64,000 bases of DNA from Nitrosopumilus zosterae (GCF_025998175.1 NZ_AP026695.1:248001-312000), one strand, 5' to 3'. Numbered from the stretch's first letter, positions 48,312 through 58,278 are shown. Numbers and translations: made by a program. Notes: generated by a model not told the origin, from the sequence alone.

Positions 48312-49313
48312 ATGACATCAACTGTAGTTGTTGGCGGATTTTTTGGTGATGAAGGGAAAGGAAAAATAATTTCATATTTGGCAATCAAAGATAATCCTAC
48401 AATTATAGTTCGTGGTGGTGCTGGCCCTAATGCTGGTCATACCATTAGAGATGGTGATAAAGTGTATAAAGTTCGAATGCTCCCAAGTGGTTTTTTGAAT
48501 AAAAATGCCAAAGTAATGATCGGTCCAGGAGTTGTAATTAATCCCGAAGTTCTTAAAAAAGAAATTAATGATTTTGAAGTTTCAGGACGTTCATTTATTG
48601 ATAAACACTGTGGAATCATTGAGGAAACTCATCTTATTAGAGATTCTAAAGGTGAATTAAAAGATAAAATTGGCAGTACTGGTTCTGGCACAGGACCTGC
48701 TAATGCTGATAGAGCCATGAGAGTTTTGAAACTTGCAAAGGACTTTGATTCATTGTCTTCTATTATCACGGATGTTCCCCAAGAAATTAACACTGCATTA
48801 AGTAAAAATGAACATGTTTTGGTAGAAGGTACTCAAGGAACTTTTCTTTCCTTATGGCATGGAACATATCCATTTGTTACCTCAAAAGATGTAACTGCAT
48901 CCGGTATTTGTGCTGATGTAGGCCTTGGACCTACAAAAGTAGATGAGGTGATTGTTGTTTTCAAATCCTATGTTACGCGTGTTGGGACTGGTCCTCTAGA
49001 AAAAGAATTGTCTTTAGATGAGGCAGAAAAAAAAGGATGGTCTGAATTTGGTACTGTCACAGGTCGTCAAAGACGTGCAGCTGATTTTGATTTTGATTTA
49101 GCTAGGCGTGCAATCATGCTTAATGGAGCAACACAAATCTCTATTACAAAATTAGATGTACTTTTTTCAGATTGTGCAGGTAAAACATCCTTTGATGAAT
49201 TATCTGATGATGCAAAATCGTTCATAAAAAATATTGAAAATGAACTAAATACGCCTGTAACAATTATTGGTACTGGTCCTGCAGTTAATGATGTAATTGA
49301 TAGAAGAAACTAG
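48312..49313 (+). CDS. purA: Adenylosuccinate synthetase
   Basis: Joins IMP and aspartate using GTP, the first step of AMP synthesis; PurB (29.5 kb) does the second. It has 333 residues, the short archaeal type (bacterial PurA is about 430). GGFFGDEGKGKIISYLA holds the P-loop and catalytic Asp, GGAGPNAGHTI the substrate His, and GTVTGRQRRAADFD the late signature. The ATG at 48312 gives the normal start. Confidence 0.95.
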   Translation: MTSTVVVGGFFGDEGKGKIISYLAIKDNPTIIVRGGAGPNAGHTIRDGDKVYKVRMLPSGFLNKNAKVMIGPGVVINPEVLKKEINDFEVSGRSFIDKHCGIIEETHLIRDSKGELKDKIGSTGSGTGPANADRAMRVLKLAKDFDSLSSIITDVPQEINTALSKNEHVLVEGTQGTFLSLWHGTYPFVTSKDVTASGICADVGLGPTKVDEVIVVFKSYVTRVGTGPLEKELSLDEAEKKGWSEFGTVTGRQRRAADFDFDLARRAIMLNGATQISITKLDVLFSDCAGKTSFDELSDDAKSFIKNIENELNTPVTIIGTGPAVNDVIDRRN

Positions 49314-49362
49314 GCTCCAAATTTTTGGATAAGTTTAATTTGATAATCTACAATAAACATCT

Positions 49363-50049
49363 GTGGATAAATTACAAACTACTACCATTGATAAATTCCC
49401 ACGTTACATTCAAGTACATTCAACTTTAGAATTTACTAGGCTCGTTTGTGCACTTGAGCGTGCACCACGTGTATCTTTTTTACATGATCATAATGGGAAA
49501 AAAATATTATCAGTGCAGATGGATATTCTAAAAGAAAAACCAATTGTGTATTATACTCCTCTAGAACATAATGGTCATTATCTTTGTTATGGATTAAAAG
49601 GCGGAAAAGAGGAATCTGCAATTGTAGATACCACTTCTGATGCGAGTAAGCTTTATTCTCCTATCGTTAGAATCAAATCCCTTCCTAAAACATTACAACC
49701 AGGAAATGGCACTCTTGATAGATATCAGCCAATTGAATTGGAAGATTTGTACAGCCTAGCAAAACTTACTTGGGGTTTTGAAGAAATTCCTTTTCCATTA
49801 TTCTTATTTCCACGTAATGATAAATGGTTAATTGGAGTTTTCATGAACTTTAATGATGAAGGAACGTCATATTTTTGTCATGTAGTTTTAGACGAAGATC
49901 CTGATAAACCGTTCTTAAAATTCTCAACTACAGATGGAACATTACCGTCCTTTGTGGAAAATCCTTCTGAGCATGGTTATTCTTATATCAAAATAATAAA
50001 ATTAAAAGACACACATCCTTTAGTTGATTATGGTCACCTTCCAAACTAG
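49363..50049 (+). CDS. Hypothetical protein, GTG start
   Basis: A 228-residue soluble protein with mixed beta structure (FLHDHNGKKILSVQMDILKE, EIPFPLFLFPRNDKWLIGVF). No catalytic motif or membrane segment is visible. It overlaps the start of pyrF by about 20 nt, so the two genes are coupled. Function unknown. Confidence 0.65.
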   Translation: MDKLQTTTIDKFPRYIQVHSTLEFTRLVCALERAPRVSFLHDHNGKKILSVQMDILKEKPIVYYTPLEHNGHYLCYGLKGGKEESAIVDTTSDASKLYSPIVRIKSLPKTLQPGNGTLDRYQPIELEDLYSLAKLTWGFEEIPFPLFLFPRNDKWLIGVFMNFNDEGTSYFCHVVLDEDPDKPFLKFSTTDGTLPSFVENPSEHGYSYIKIIKLKDTHPLVDYGHLPN

Positions 50050-50770
50050 ACTTTCGCAGATCTCTAAAATTAATGGAAAAGTAATCCTTGCAAATGATTA
50101 TGATCGCTCTGTAAAAAACCTGGAAACAAAAACTATCCAAAATATTAAACAATTACATCCTTTTCTGTGTGGCATTAAACTAAATTTTCATTTACTATTG
50201 CCACTCAGTGCTAAAGCAATTCTTAAAATCAATAATACTGCACACAGATATGGTTTACAAACAATTGCCGACATAAAACTAAATGATATAGGAAATACAA
50301 ATCGAGTTACAACAGAACATCTTTGGAATTTAGGTTTTGATGCAGTAATTGCAAATCCGATCATGGGTCTTGACAGTTTAAAAAATTTGGTTAAATCATC
50401 TCACAAAAGTGGAAAAGGTGTTATTACTTTATGTCACATGAGTGCCCCCGAAGCTAGATTGTCGTATGACATGGAAATCAAAATGGGTAGAAAACAACAA
50501 TTATACCAATTATTTCTAAATTGGGCTTTGGCTGCAAAAGTTGATGGCATTGTTGTTGGAGCAACTTTTCCAAAAATTATTCAATACTGTTCTAAAAAGG
50601 CAGGCAAAAATTTAAAGATCTTTTCTCCCGGTGTTGGAACTCAAGGTGGTAATGCAAATGAAGTAATTTCGTCTGGAACTGATTATTTGATTGTAGGTAG
50701 AACCATACTAAATTCTAAAAACCCTTCAAGTGTTGCAAAAGAATTACAATTACAAAGTTTTGGAAAGTAA
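50030..50770 (+). CDS. pyrF: Orotidine 5'-phosphate decarboxylase
   Basis: Last step of UMP synthesis. A 246-residue TIM-barrel with the catalytic motif DIKLNDIGNTN (about 81-91, the Asp-x-Lys-xx-Asp triad), the substrate region ANDYDR near the N-terminus, SPGVGTQGGN and VGRTIL near the end. I start at the ATG 50030; an in-frame TTG two codons earlier is possible. Confidence 0.94.
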   Translation: MVTFQTRLSQISKINGKVILANDYDRSVKNLETKTIQNIKQLHPFLCGIKLNFHLLLPLSAKAILKINNTAHRYGLQTIADIKLNDIGNTNRVTTEHLWNLGFDAVIANPIMGLDSLKNLVKSSHKSGKGVITLCHMSAPEARLSYDMEIKMGRKQQLYQLFLNWALAAKVDGIVVGATFPKIIQYCSKKAGKNLKIFSPGVGTQGGNANEVISSGTDYLIVGRTILNSKNPSSVAKELQLQSFGK

Positions 50771-51169
50771 CATCTGAGCTCTAGTTAAAACTGTTTTAGC
50801 ATTATCAAATGTTGTTTTTTCCATCGCTGTGTTGTAATCCATCCATGTATAATTTTGATGTTCATGTGAAATTTCAACTTTCTCAGTTTTTGTTTCGGCC
50901 AAGAAAAATACTACTTTCTTATGAATTAATTCTCCTTGATATTGAAAATTATATTCAATCCATTCTTCAAAATTTTCTATAAATCTGATGTCTGTTATTC
51001 CTGTTTCTTCTCTTGTTTCTCTAATTGCAGTCTGATGTGTTGTCTCATTCACTTCCATTTTTCCTTTTACAAAATCCCAATGCCCAGATGGATAATGCAA
51101 TAATAAAAATAAGTTTTTTGAATCTTCTTTTCTGAATATCACGATTCCTGCTGATGTTTCTTCAATCAT
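50750..51169 (-). CDS. Nudix hydrolase
   Basis: A 139-residue Nudix protein. The box Gx5Ex7REUxEExGU is complete in GKMEVNETTHQTAIRETREE followed by TGI. The short form with HWDFVKGKME resembles Ap4A hydrolases. It overlaps pyrF tail-to-tail by 21 nt and the upstream uppS-like gene by 4 nt. Confidence 0.93.
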   Translation of the reverse strand: MIEETSAGIVIFRKEDSKNLFLLLHYPSGHWDFVKGKMEVNETTHQTAIRETREETGITDIRFIENFEEWIEYNFQYQGELIHKKVVFFLAETKTEKVEISHEHQNYTWMDYNTAMEKTTFDNAKTVLTRAQMLLSKTL

Positions 51170-51939
51170 TTTCCTAACCTTCTTTTTCTTTCCTGAAAAG
51201 TTCTAATTGCTCTCATCAAATCAATTTTTCTAAACTCTGGCCAAAAAATATCCATAAACACCAATTCACTATATGCACTTTGCCACATTAGAAATCCACT
51301 CAATCTTTTCTCTCCTGATGTTCTCAATATCATATCTGGGGATGATTGAGGTAAATGTGATGTGTAAAGATTTGCTTCGATCTCTTTCTTATTGATGTCT
51401 TCAACATTTAATGAACCATCTTTGATTTTTTCTCCTATTTTTTTTACAGCATCTACTAATTCGTATTGTCCTCCATATGCTAATGCTATATTTAGAAAAT
51501 GGTTATGGTAATTTTTTGTAGCTTCATCCAATCTTCCAAGAATTTCTTTTATTGAATCTGGTAAAAGTTCGATTCTTCCAATTCCCTTAACTCTCATTTT
51601 ACATCGATGAATTCTTGGATCATTGTACAGTTTTTCTAATCTCATACGAATCAATTCGTAAAGATATTCTAATTCATCATCCTTTCTATTCAGATTCTCT
51701 GCTGATAATGCATACAGTGTTACGATTTTAATATCAAATTCTTCACACCAATCTAAAAGATTTTCTACTGCATCGGCTCCTTTCCAATGACCTTTTTTTG
51801 GCATTGTTAGATGTCTTTTAGCCCATCTTCTATTTCCATCTAAAATTAAGGCAACATGATTTGGAATGTCTCCATTCTGAATTTCTCTTTCTAGCCTTCT
51901 TCCATAGATTTTGTAAAGTCCAGATAATTGAAAAACCAC
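51166..51939 (-). CDS. uppS: cis-Prenyltransferase (UppS/DHDDS family)
   Basis: Makes long-chain polyprenyl diphosphate used as glycan carrier lipid. The 257-residue protein has HVALILDGNRRWAKR (catalytic Asp), GHWKGADAVENLLDWC, TLYALSAENLNRKDDEL, DMILRTSGEKRLSGFLMWQ and YSELVFMDIFWPEF. All signature regions are present. Coupled to the Nudix gene by a 4-nt overlap. Confidence 0.95.
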   Translation of the reverse strand: MVFQLSGLYKIYGRRLEREIQNGDIPNHVALILDGNRRWAKRHLTMPKKGHWKGADAVENLLDWCEEFDIKIVTLYALSAENLNRKDDELEYLYELIRMRLEKLYNDPRIHRCKMRVKGIGRIELLPDSIKEILGRLDEATKNYHNHFLNIALAYGGQYELVDAVKKIGEKIKDGSLNVEDINKKEIEANLYTSHLPQSSPDMILRTSGEKRLSGFLMWQSAYSELVFMDIFWPEFRKIDLMRAIRTFQERKRRLGK

Positions 51940-52038
51940 TTCTTTTATTTTACTAATATCCGTTCACCTCTTGATTAGTATGTGATTGGAGATATCAGTG
52001 TTATTCAGAAATTTATCTTTATTCCTAAAGACTGTTAT

Positions 52039-53184
52039 TTAGTCTGAAATCATTTCTTGATTTTTATGCTTTCTATATTTCTTGAACAAAATAGTGGCTG
52101 AAATCAATGTTGCAGCTAATCCTCCCAACAAAGGTGGAATCAAAGTAAATGAACTTTCTTCATAAATCATAATGTTGGTGAATTGTGCTACTGTTGGATA
52201 TAATGAAATTAGAACTATGATTCTTAAGCTATCACTAATTTGTCTTGGAATTCCTCCTATCCAATTACTAAGCAATGTACCTGCAAAAATTGCTCCCATA
52301 CCAATCCATAAAATTGGTAATGCTCCAACAACAAATTGTCCAATTATCATCTTGTCTGTAATCTTTGAAATTAATTGTGTATCTGCTTCAATTAATTCTG
52401 AATCCACAGAATTGATTCCAGCAGGAACCGATGAAAGTATCAATAATATTCCTGCAACCATTGTAAACATTCTGATAAAACCCATCGGAGTTGGTTTTGA
52501 CCAATTTGATAATGCTCTATCTATATCAAATGCTCTGATCAAAAATGCTCCTCCTAAAATACTCACAAGTACTGCAAATATTTCTGCAGTATATCCAAAT
52601 GCAGTTGCAATTCCACCAATTAACAAAAGAATTCCGGGAACTCCCAAAAAGAATTTGGAATATTTTGAATCATAAGCAAGCATTTTTAGATATTTTCCAA
52701 AAACTGCATAGGAATATTCTACACTTCTACTTACTTTCATCACAACTCGTTGGACTGATACTACTGGTAGAACATTTTGTATTACTGGAATTACACTTTC
52801 GTCATCTTCTCCGTCAGAAACTATGACTGCTCCATTTGCAGAAAAATTCTCTAAAACCTTTCTTGTCTCAGCTAATATTTTTTCATCTGCTTGAACTCCT
52901 CTATCTTTAACTCCTGCAACAGTTATTACTTCAACTTGGTATCCCTTACTGATCAAATCTTCATATGTCTTTATTGCTGCAAAAATTGAATTTGAATCCG
53001 CATCTTCAGGATCTTCCAATGCTAATCTCTGAGCTGCCTCTATACATGCATCTCTGCCTATAACCGGTGTAGCAATCCTAGCTTTTTCTCCTACATCATT
53101 ATCTCTATCAATACAAATAACAAGTAGTCTATTTGCTGCTGACGCATTAACATCTTTTTCCACCTTGTCGGATTGCTGAGACAT
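52039..53184 (-). CDS. DUF373 membrane protein
   Basis: The 381-residue archaeal protein has a cytosolic N-terminal domain (about 1-175; LLVICIDRDNDVGEKARIAT, IGRDACIEAAQRLALEDPED) and then six to seven membrane helices. DUF373 is widespread in archaea, and its N-terminal domain resembles a nucleotide- or metal-binding Rossmann/toprim-like fold. The biochemical role is unknown. Confidence 0.9.
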   Translation of the reverse strand: MSQQSDKVEKDVNASAANRLLVICIDRDNDVGEKARIATPVIGRDACIEAAQRLALEDPEDADSNSIFAAIKTYEDLISKGYQVEVITVAGVKDRGVQADEKILAETRKVLENFSANGAVIVSDGEDDESVIPVIQNVLPVVSVQRVVMKVSRSVEYSYAVFGKYLKMLAYDSKYSKFFLGVPGILLLIGGIATAFGYTAEIFAVLVSILGGAFLIRAFDIDRALSNWSKPTPMGFIRMFTMVAGILLILSSVPAGINSVDSELIEADTQLISKITDKMIIGQFVVGALPILWIGMGAIFAGTLLSNWIGGIPRQISDSLRIIVLISLYPTVAQFTNIMIYEESSFTLIPPLLGGLAATLISATILFKKYRKHKNQEMISD

Positions 53185-53254
53185 TCTATTTCTATTAGAG
53201 AATTACTTTTTAACGATTTCCAACCACTCTGATTAGTAAAATTGGGTTTTGAGC

Positions 53255-53755
53255 CTAATTCGGTCTTTGCTCTTCGGAATTTCTTGCATAATCAAGAGAT
53301 TCTTTTTTCAATGATTCTATTTTTTCTATGACTTCATCTATTTCAGCATCTGTGCTTCCTTTTTCAATTAAATTAGCTAATACCTTGGTTTCATCAATAT
53401 AGGACTTGAATTTTTTCATTGCGTTCATGTAGCTAATGTAGCTATCTTGCCATATTTCTGGAGGTTTTGATGTTACAAATTCACTAATTTGAGATGTTAC
53501 TTGTGATGAAGTGACTTCTGCTACTACAATATAGTCTCGTGGAGAAATTTCGCCATTACGGAGGTTTTGATATTCAATTTCTATTGATTCTTGCAGTACT
53601 TCATGGATGTTCTTTACACCATTAAGATACCCCTCATAATCAGATACTACAAAAGTTGTTTCACCCTCTGGCGGAACTAACCACAACAAAAAACTGGCAC
53701 CAGTAATTGCAGCTAAAATTATGACCGTTATTACAATCCCTTTTTTTGATGCCAT
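53255..53755 (-). CDS. Membrane-anchored helical hypothetical protein
   Basis: The 166-residue protein has an N-terminal membrane helix (about 7-28, IVITVIILAAITGASFLLWL), then a helical extracytoplasmic domain (EGYLNGVKNIHEVLQESIEI, YISYMNAMKKFKSYIDETKV). It ends with a charged coil. Function unknown. The 250 nt between it and 54006 are AT-rich with no gene I can support. Confidence 0.65.
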   Translation of the reverse strand: MASKKGIVITVIILAAITGASFLLWLVPPEGETTFVVSDYEGYLNGVKNIHEVLQESIEIEYQNLRNGEISPRDYIVVAEVTSSQVTSQISEFVTSKPPEIWQDSYISYMNAMKKFKSYIDETKVLANLIEKGSTDAEIDEVIEKIESLKKESLDYARNSEEQRPN

Positions 53756-54005
53756 TTTGTAATTTTATGGTCAGGGTGTTTATAATTGGTAATAATTTAA
53801 AAAATTATAATTTACATACAAACATTTGAAAAAACAATACTATTGTACTGAATTTCGCAGATTTTTTTTATAAATTGGTTATATTAAATGAATTTTTTAA
53901 TAATTTTTACTTTTTACAGTCCAAAAAAATTACGTGTATCCAGTCTATAGTTAAATAAATTTTACAGCCTCTTCCTAAATACCCGTAAGATTGACAAATT
54001 TTAGA

Positions 54006-54155
54006 ATGGTTCAAGCATATTGCGTAAAATGCAGAGCAAAAAGGGATATCAAAGATCCCAAAGAAACTAAACTAAAGAATGGACGTCCAGCTGTAAAAGG
54101 CACATGTCCTACTTGTGGAACTAATGTATTCCGTATTGGCGCAATGCCAAAATAA
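54006..54155 (+). CDS. 49-residue DUF5679-type zinc-ribbon protein
   Basis: The frame starts VQAYCVKCRAKRDIKDPKET, continues LKNGRPAVKGTCPTCGTNVF and ends RIGAMPK. CxxC...CxxC makes one zinc ribbon. This compact family occurs widely in archaea and some bacteria. It lies just before aIF2-beta; a ribosome- or nucleic-acid-linked role is plausible but unproven. Confidence 0.85.
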   Translation: MVQAYCVKCRAKRDIKDPKETKLKNGRPAVKGTCPTCGTNVFRIGAMPK

Positions 54156-54228
54156 TAACTTCTAACAAAAGTCCACTCGAATTCTCTTTTTCAAAACCAA
54201 TATAGAGTCTAGTATACATTGTCATTTA

Positions 54229-54651
54229 TTGACTAAAGCAGAATATGAAAAACTACTCAAACGTATTCAGGACAAATTAGGTGATAATAATGAAGATTCT
54301 TCGACTAGGTTTGAACTTCCTATTGTAGATGTAATGTGGGAAGGACAAAAAACTTTTCTTCGTAATTTTTCAGAATTTCCAAAGGTTCTTCGCAGAGATC
54401 CTGATAAAGTTCTCCAATATCTCTCAAAAGAATTTGCAGTTCCTGCTGAAAGACTTGGTGATAAAGCGATGTTTGTAGGACGGCGAGCTCCTGACGATTT
54501 TACAAGATTATTTCAAATTTATGTTAAAGATTACCTTGAATGTCCTACATGTAAAAGTCCAGATACTAAAATCCTTAAAGAAAATCGCATCTCATTTTTA
54601 ATTTGTGAAGCATGTGGTGCAAAGTCTACTTTGAAGGGTAAATATGCGTAA
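54229..54651 (+). CDS. eif2b: Translation initiation factor aIF2 subunit beta
   Basis: Part of the heterotrimer that brings Met-tRNAi to the ribosome. It has 140 residues: an N-terminal helix, the core (FPKVLRRDPDKVLQYLSKEF) and a C-terminal zinc ribbon CPTCKSPDTKIL with ICEACGAKST. The start is TTG; a TATA-like TATAGAG at 54201 is about 26 nt away. Its stop overlaps the next start. Confidence 0.95.
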   Translation: MTKAEYEKLLKRIQDKLGDNNEDSSTRFELPIVDVMWEGQKTFLRNFSEFPKVLRRDPDKVLQYLSKEFAVPAERLGDKAMFVGRRAPDDFTRLFQIYVKDYLECPTCKSPDTKILKENRISFLICEACGAKSTLKGKYA

Positions 54652-54947
54652 TGCAGTTCTCAGTACGTGTAACTGAGTATCAAAAAAATATGATGCTCAA
54701 TATTTGTGATGCTGAATTGTTAGGGAAAAAAATTATTCAGGATGAATTAAACATCCATATCAGCGAAAGCTATTATGGTCAACGATTTGTTGAAAAAGAC
54801 GAAGCGATTAATTTGCTAAAACAATCTTCGATTATAAACATGGTCGGAAAAGAAACAATTTCATTGTCTATTAATCTTGGAGTAGGTTCTGAAAATGGAG
54901 TTAAAACAATTTCTGGCGTTCCATTTCTGATCGTTTTTAATATGTAA
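54651..54947 (+). CDS. DUF424 protein
   Basis: A 98-residue archaeal DUF424 member (FSVRVTEYQKNMMLNICDAE, KKIIQDELNIHISESYYGQR, NMVGKETISLSINLG). Its frequent neighbour is aIF2-beta, as here, where the genes overlap by one base. The family is thought to bind RNA or assist translation, without direct proof. Confidence 0.88.
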   Translation: MQFSVRVTEYQKNMMLNICDAELLGKKIIQDELNIHISESYYGQRFVEKDEAINLLKQSSIINMVGKETISLSINLGVGSENGVKTISGVPFLIVFNM

Positions 54948-55029
54948 TGTTCTGAAGATTTGATTTTTGATTCTTGTTTATTTTTTTACAAAGGAAATCT
55001 CTTTTATCTAGTCTTTTCAATAATACTCA

Positions 55030-55854
55030 TTGTCCAATGATATGAATTCTGATGATGTAATGTCTGATGATTTACTTTTTGATGATTTGAGTAGAAAGAT
55101 AGAATCCAAGGTTGATAAAAAATTAATTTTTAAATCTAAACGAGGAGGTCTGAAGGACGGATTCAAAAAAGGTAAAGTGATCAATGAAGTTTTGGATAAA
55201 CCAACTGTCATGACTCTTTACAAAATGATCACGGATCATGTTATTGCATATGTTAATGGAGCTATAAGTGCTGGAAAAGAATCAGTTCTTTTTTGGGGTG
55301 TTGATGGAAATGATGTTAATGTAGCATTAAAAATTTATTTGGTTAGTACATCAAATTTTAAAAAACGTGAACCATACATACTTGGTGATCCAAGATTTTC
55401 TCATATCAAAAAAGGTACAAAAAATTTAGTTTATCTATGGGCAAAAAAGGAATTTCGTAACTTATCTCAATGCTATGAGGCTGGAATTCCAGTTCCAAGA
55501 CCGCTTTACCTTGTAAAAAATATCCTGATGATGGAATTTATAGGTCAAGATGGCGCTCCATCCAAATTATTACTATATTCAGAAGTTGATGAAGATGATT
55601 ATCATAAAGCAATTTGTATCATTAAGGATCTTTACAATAAAGCAAAGTTGGTCCACGGTGATTTTTCAGAATATAATATTTTTAAAACGGAAAATGGATT
55701 AGTAGTTTTTGATCTAGGTTCTGGAGTTGATCTTAGACATCCAAATGCACAAGAATTTCTTAAAAGAGATATTAATAACATTACAAAATTCTTCCATAAA
55801 AGAGGAATTTCTGTTGAAGATCCAATTAAATTATTTGAGGAAATTGTACAATGA
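55030..55854 (+). CDS. rio1: RIO1-family protein kinase
   Basis: Atypical serine kinase needed in late maturation of the small ribosomal subunit. The 274-residue protein has ALKIYLVSTSNFKKREPYIL (ATP-site Lys), WAKKEFRNLSQCYEAGIPVP, the catalytic loop LVHGDFSEYNIF and the metal loop VVFDLGSGVD. An acidic N-terminus precedes the domain. I keep the TTG at 55030 because CTTTTATCTA (55001) lies at the TATA distance; an ATG four codons later is the alternative. Overlaps the KH gene by 4 nt. Confidence 0.93.
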   Translation: MSNDMNSDDVMSDDLLFDDLSRKIESKVDKKLIFKSKRGGLKDGFKKGKVINEVLDKPTVMTLYKMITDHVIAYVNGAISAGKESVLFWGVDGNDVNVALKIYLVSTSNFKKREPYILGDPRFSHIKKGTKNLVYLWAKKEFRNLSQCYEAGIPVPRPLYLVKNILMMEFIGQDGAPSKLLLYSEVDEDDYHKAICIIKDLYNKAKLVHGDFSEYNIFKTENGLVVFDLGSGVDLRHPNAQEFLKRDINNITKFFHKRGISVEDPIKLFEEIVQ

Positions 55855-56423
55855 GTTTTGAAAAATTAATTCGTATTCCAAATGATAGAATTGCTGTTTT
55901 AATTGGAAAATCGGGTAATGTGAAATCAAAAATTGAATCTATATGTCATGTTTCTTTAGACATTGATGGTGAAACTGGTGAAGTTTTTATTAAATCTCAA
56001 GGTGATGTAGAAAAAATTCAACCATTCAAAGCAATGGAAATTGTTACAGCTATTGGTAGAGGTTTTTCACCAGAAAATGCTATGACTTTATTGCAAGGTG
56101 AAAATGCATTGCATGTAATTGATCTTAGAGAATTTGCTGGAAAATCTAATGCCAATGTTGAAAGGATAAAAGGGAGGATCATTGGAGAAGGTGGTAGAGC
56201 TAGACGAAATATGGAAAATCTTAGTGGTACTCATATCTCAGTTTATGGAAAAACTGTTTCAATTATTGGTGATTCAAGTAAATTACGATTAGCTGTGGAT
56301 GCGATATCTTCTATTTCAAGTGGAAGTATGCATGGAGCAGTTTATACAAAATTAGAAGCTGCAAATCGAAGAGATAAACAAGAAAAAATGAAATTATGGG
56401 AAGATCAAGATGTCTTTGATTAA
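55851..56423 (+). CDS. KH-domain RNA-binding protein (Dim2/Pno1-like)
   Basis: A 190-residue protein with two KH domains: IPNDRIAVLIGKSGNVKSKI and GRIIGEGGRARRNMENLSGT, the second with a clear GxxG loop. Archaeal Dim2-like proteins bind the 3' end of 16S rRNA and work with RIO kinases, matching this coupling. It overlaps the start of top6B by 14 nt. Confidence 0.93.
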   Translation: MSFEKLIRIPNDRIAVLIGKSGNVKSKIESICHVSLDIDGETGEVFIKSQGDVEKIQPFKAMEIVTAIGRGFSPENAMTLLQGENALHVIDLREFAGKSNANVERIKGRIIGEGGRARRNMENLSGTHISVYGKTVSIIGDSSKLRLAVDAISSISSGSMHGAVYTKLEAANRRDKQEKMKLWEDQDVFD

Positions 56424-58278
56424 AGAAAAATTTAACCAAATTTCACCTAGTGAATTCTTTTACAGTAACCGTGATTTAGCCGGATTTAGCAATCCTACGC
56501 GCTCTCTCTACACTGCAGTAAGAGAATTTGTTGAAAATGCATTAGATGCCTGTGATCAAAAAGGAATTCTTCCAGATGTTCATTTAATTATCAAGGCTGT
56601 AGATCCTGAAAAATCTGACCCAAAACCATACATTTTGACTGTAAAAGATAACGGGCCTGGAATAGATCCTGAACACATTCCACTTGCATTTGGTACTGTA
56701 TTGTATGGTTCCAAATTTGGACTTAAACAGGCAAGAGGTATGTTTGGACTTGGTGCAACTATGGCAATTCTGTATGGACAAATTACAACTAACAAACCTG
56801 TTACTGTGAAAAGTTCTGTAGATGGAAGCACTCAAGATGAATTTGAATTATTATTGGATATTCAAAAAAACAAACCTGTGATTGTAAAGCACACCACAAA
56901 AGAAGTTTCAAAGAAAGGTCTTTCAGTGAGCATTTGTTTAGAAGGTGATTATTCTAAAGCAGGAAACAAAATCAGAGACTATGTTTATGAAACTTCTTTG
57001 ATTACTCCTTATGCATCAATAACTTTTGATGATCCTAAAGGGGAAAAATTCTCTCATCCACGATTTGTAAAAGACATCCCTCCACCTCCAACAATAATTA
57101 GACCTCATCCTCATGGAATTGATGTAGAAAGAATAAGAAGAATGATTGTCGAATCTCAATTTGAAATTCCAAATATTGATGACGCAATGATTGAAAAAGT
57201 ACGAAAAGATCTAGGATTATCGGTGAAAAATCTTAGCTTTACTGCTATTATGGATAAGGCAAAGAAAAAATGGAAAACTTTGTCACGTCAAGTTAGAGTA
57301 GTTATTGCTTTGATGTCATTTCTAAAAATGGATTTTGAAAAACTAAACAAAATAAAAATTGAAGATATTGATATGCCTAACAAAAAATTATTTTATTGGG
57401 ATTTTGGTGATTCACAATCAAAATCTGTAGACATGGATCCTGAAAGTTCCTATTTCAAACAATTAACTAATACGGTTCAAGGCGAACCTTTGACTACATT
57501 TTTGACTAAAAGATTTCAAAGAATAGGTCCTACTACTGCACTCAAATTTGCAGAATTTGCTGGATTCAAACCTGAAAAGCGAATGGGTACTATGACCAAT
57601 CAAGAATTAGTTAACCTGAGTGACTCTCTTCAAAAATTTGACGATTTTCTTGCACCTGATCCAAGCTGTCTTGCTCCTTTAGGAGAAGGACCTTTAGAGA
57701 AAGGAATACAGAAATTTTTTAATCCTGACTTTGCTGCTGTAGTTCAACGTCCTGCATCTGCATATTCTGGATTTCCTTTCATAATTGAGATGGGAATTGC
57801 CTATGGTGGCGATATTAAAACTGGTGGACCACATGTTTACAGATATGCAAACAGAATTCCGTTGCTCTATGATGAAGGTAGTGATGTAGTACTCAAAGTT
57901 GTTAATGACACTGACTGGGGTAGATACAAGGTTAAAGGAGATCCTCCATTCATAATTGTGTCTCATATTTGCTCTACTAGAATTCCATACAAGACTGCAG
58001 GAAAAGAAAATGTTGCTGATAGACCTGAAATAGAAAGAGAGCTCAGATTGGGATTACAATACCTGTCCAGAAAATTAGCTGCATACATGTCTAAAAGAGG
58101 ACAAGCTGATATGGCAAAAAAGCGAGCAAATCTTTATGCAAAATATATTCCTTTAATTGCAACTTTTGCCACAGAATTAGCAGGGAAGAAAAAAGAACCT
58201 AATTTTAAAAAAATATTGGAAAATGAAAATATTGAATCTAAGAAAACAATAGATGAGGAAAATGAAGTTGAAAACTAA
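56410..58278 (+). CDS. top6B: DNA topoisomerase VI subunit B
   Basis: ATPase subunit of the type IIB topoisomerase. The 622-residue GHKL protein has the Bergerat motifs EFVENALDACD (N box), DNGPGID and GMFGLGATMA, then an H2TH-like region (RIGPTTALKFAEFAG) and the transducer domain. The C-terminus is charged and overlaps top6A by 26 nt. The gene is cotranscribed with ribosome-maturation factors. Confidence 0.96.
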   Translation: MSLIKEKFNQISPSEFFYSNRDLAGFSNPTRSLYTAVREFVENALDACDQKGILPDVHLIIKAVDPEKSDPKPYILTVKDNGPGIDPEHIPLAFGTVLYGSKFGLKQARGMFGLGATMAILYGQITTNKPVTVKSSVDGSTQDEFELLLDIQKNKPVIVKHTTKEVSKKGLSVSICLEGDYSKAGNKIRDYVYETSLITPYASITFDDPKGEKFSHPRFVKDIPPPPTIIRPHPHGIDVERIRRMIVESQFEIPNIDDAMIEKVRKDLGLSVKNLSFTAIMDKAKKKWKTLSRQVRVVIALMSFLKMDFEKLNKIKIEDIDMPNKKLFYWDFGDSQSKSVDMDPESSYFKQLTNTVQGEPLTTFLTKRFQRIGPTTALKFAEFAGFKPEKRMGTMTNQELVNLSDSLQKFDDFLAPDPSCLAPLGEGPLEKGIQKFFNPDFAAVVQRPASAYSGFPFIIEMGIAYGGDIKTGGPHVYRYANRIPLLYDEGSDVVLKVVNDTDWGRYKVKGDPPFIIVSHICSTRIPYKTAGKENVADRPEIERELRLGLQYLSRKLAAYMSKRGQADMAKKRANLYAKYIPLIATFATELAGKKKEPNFKKILENENIESKKTIDEENEVEN

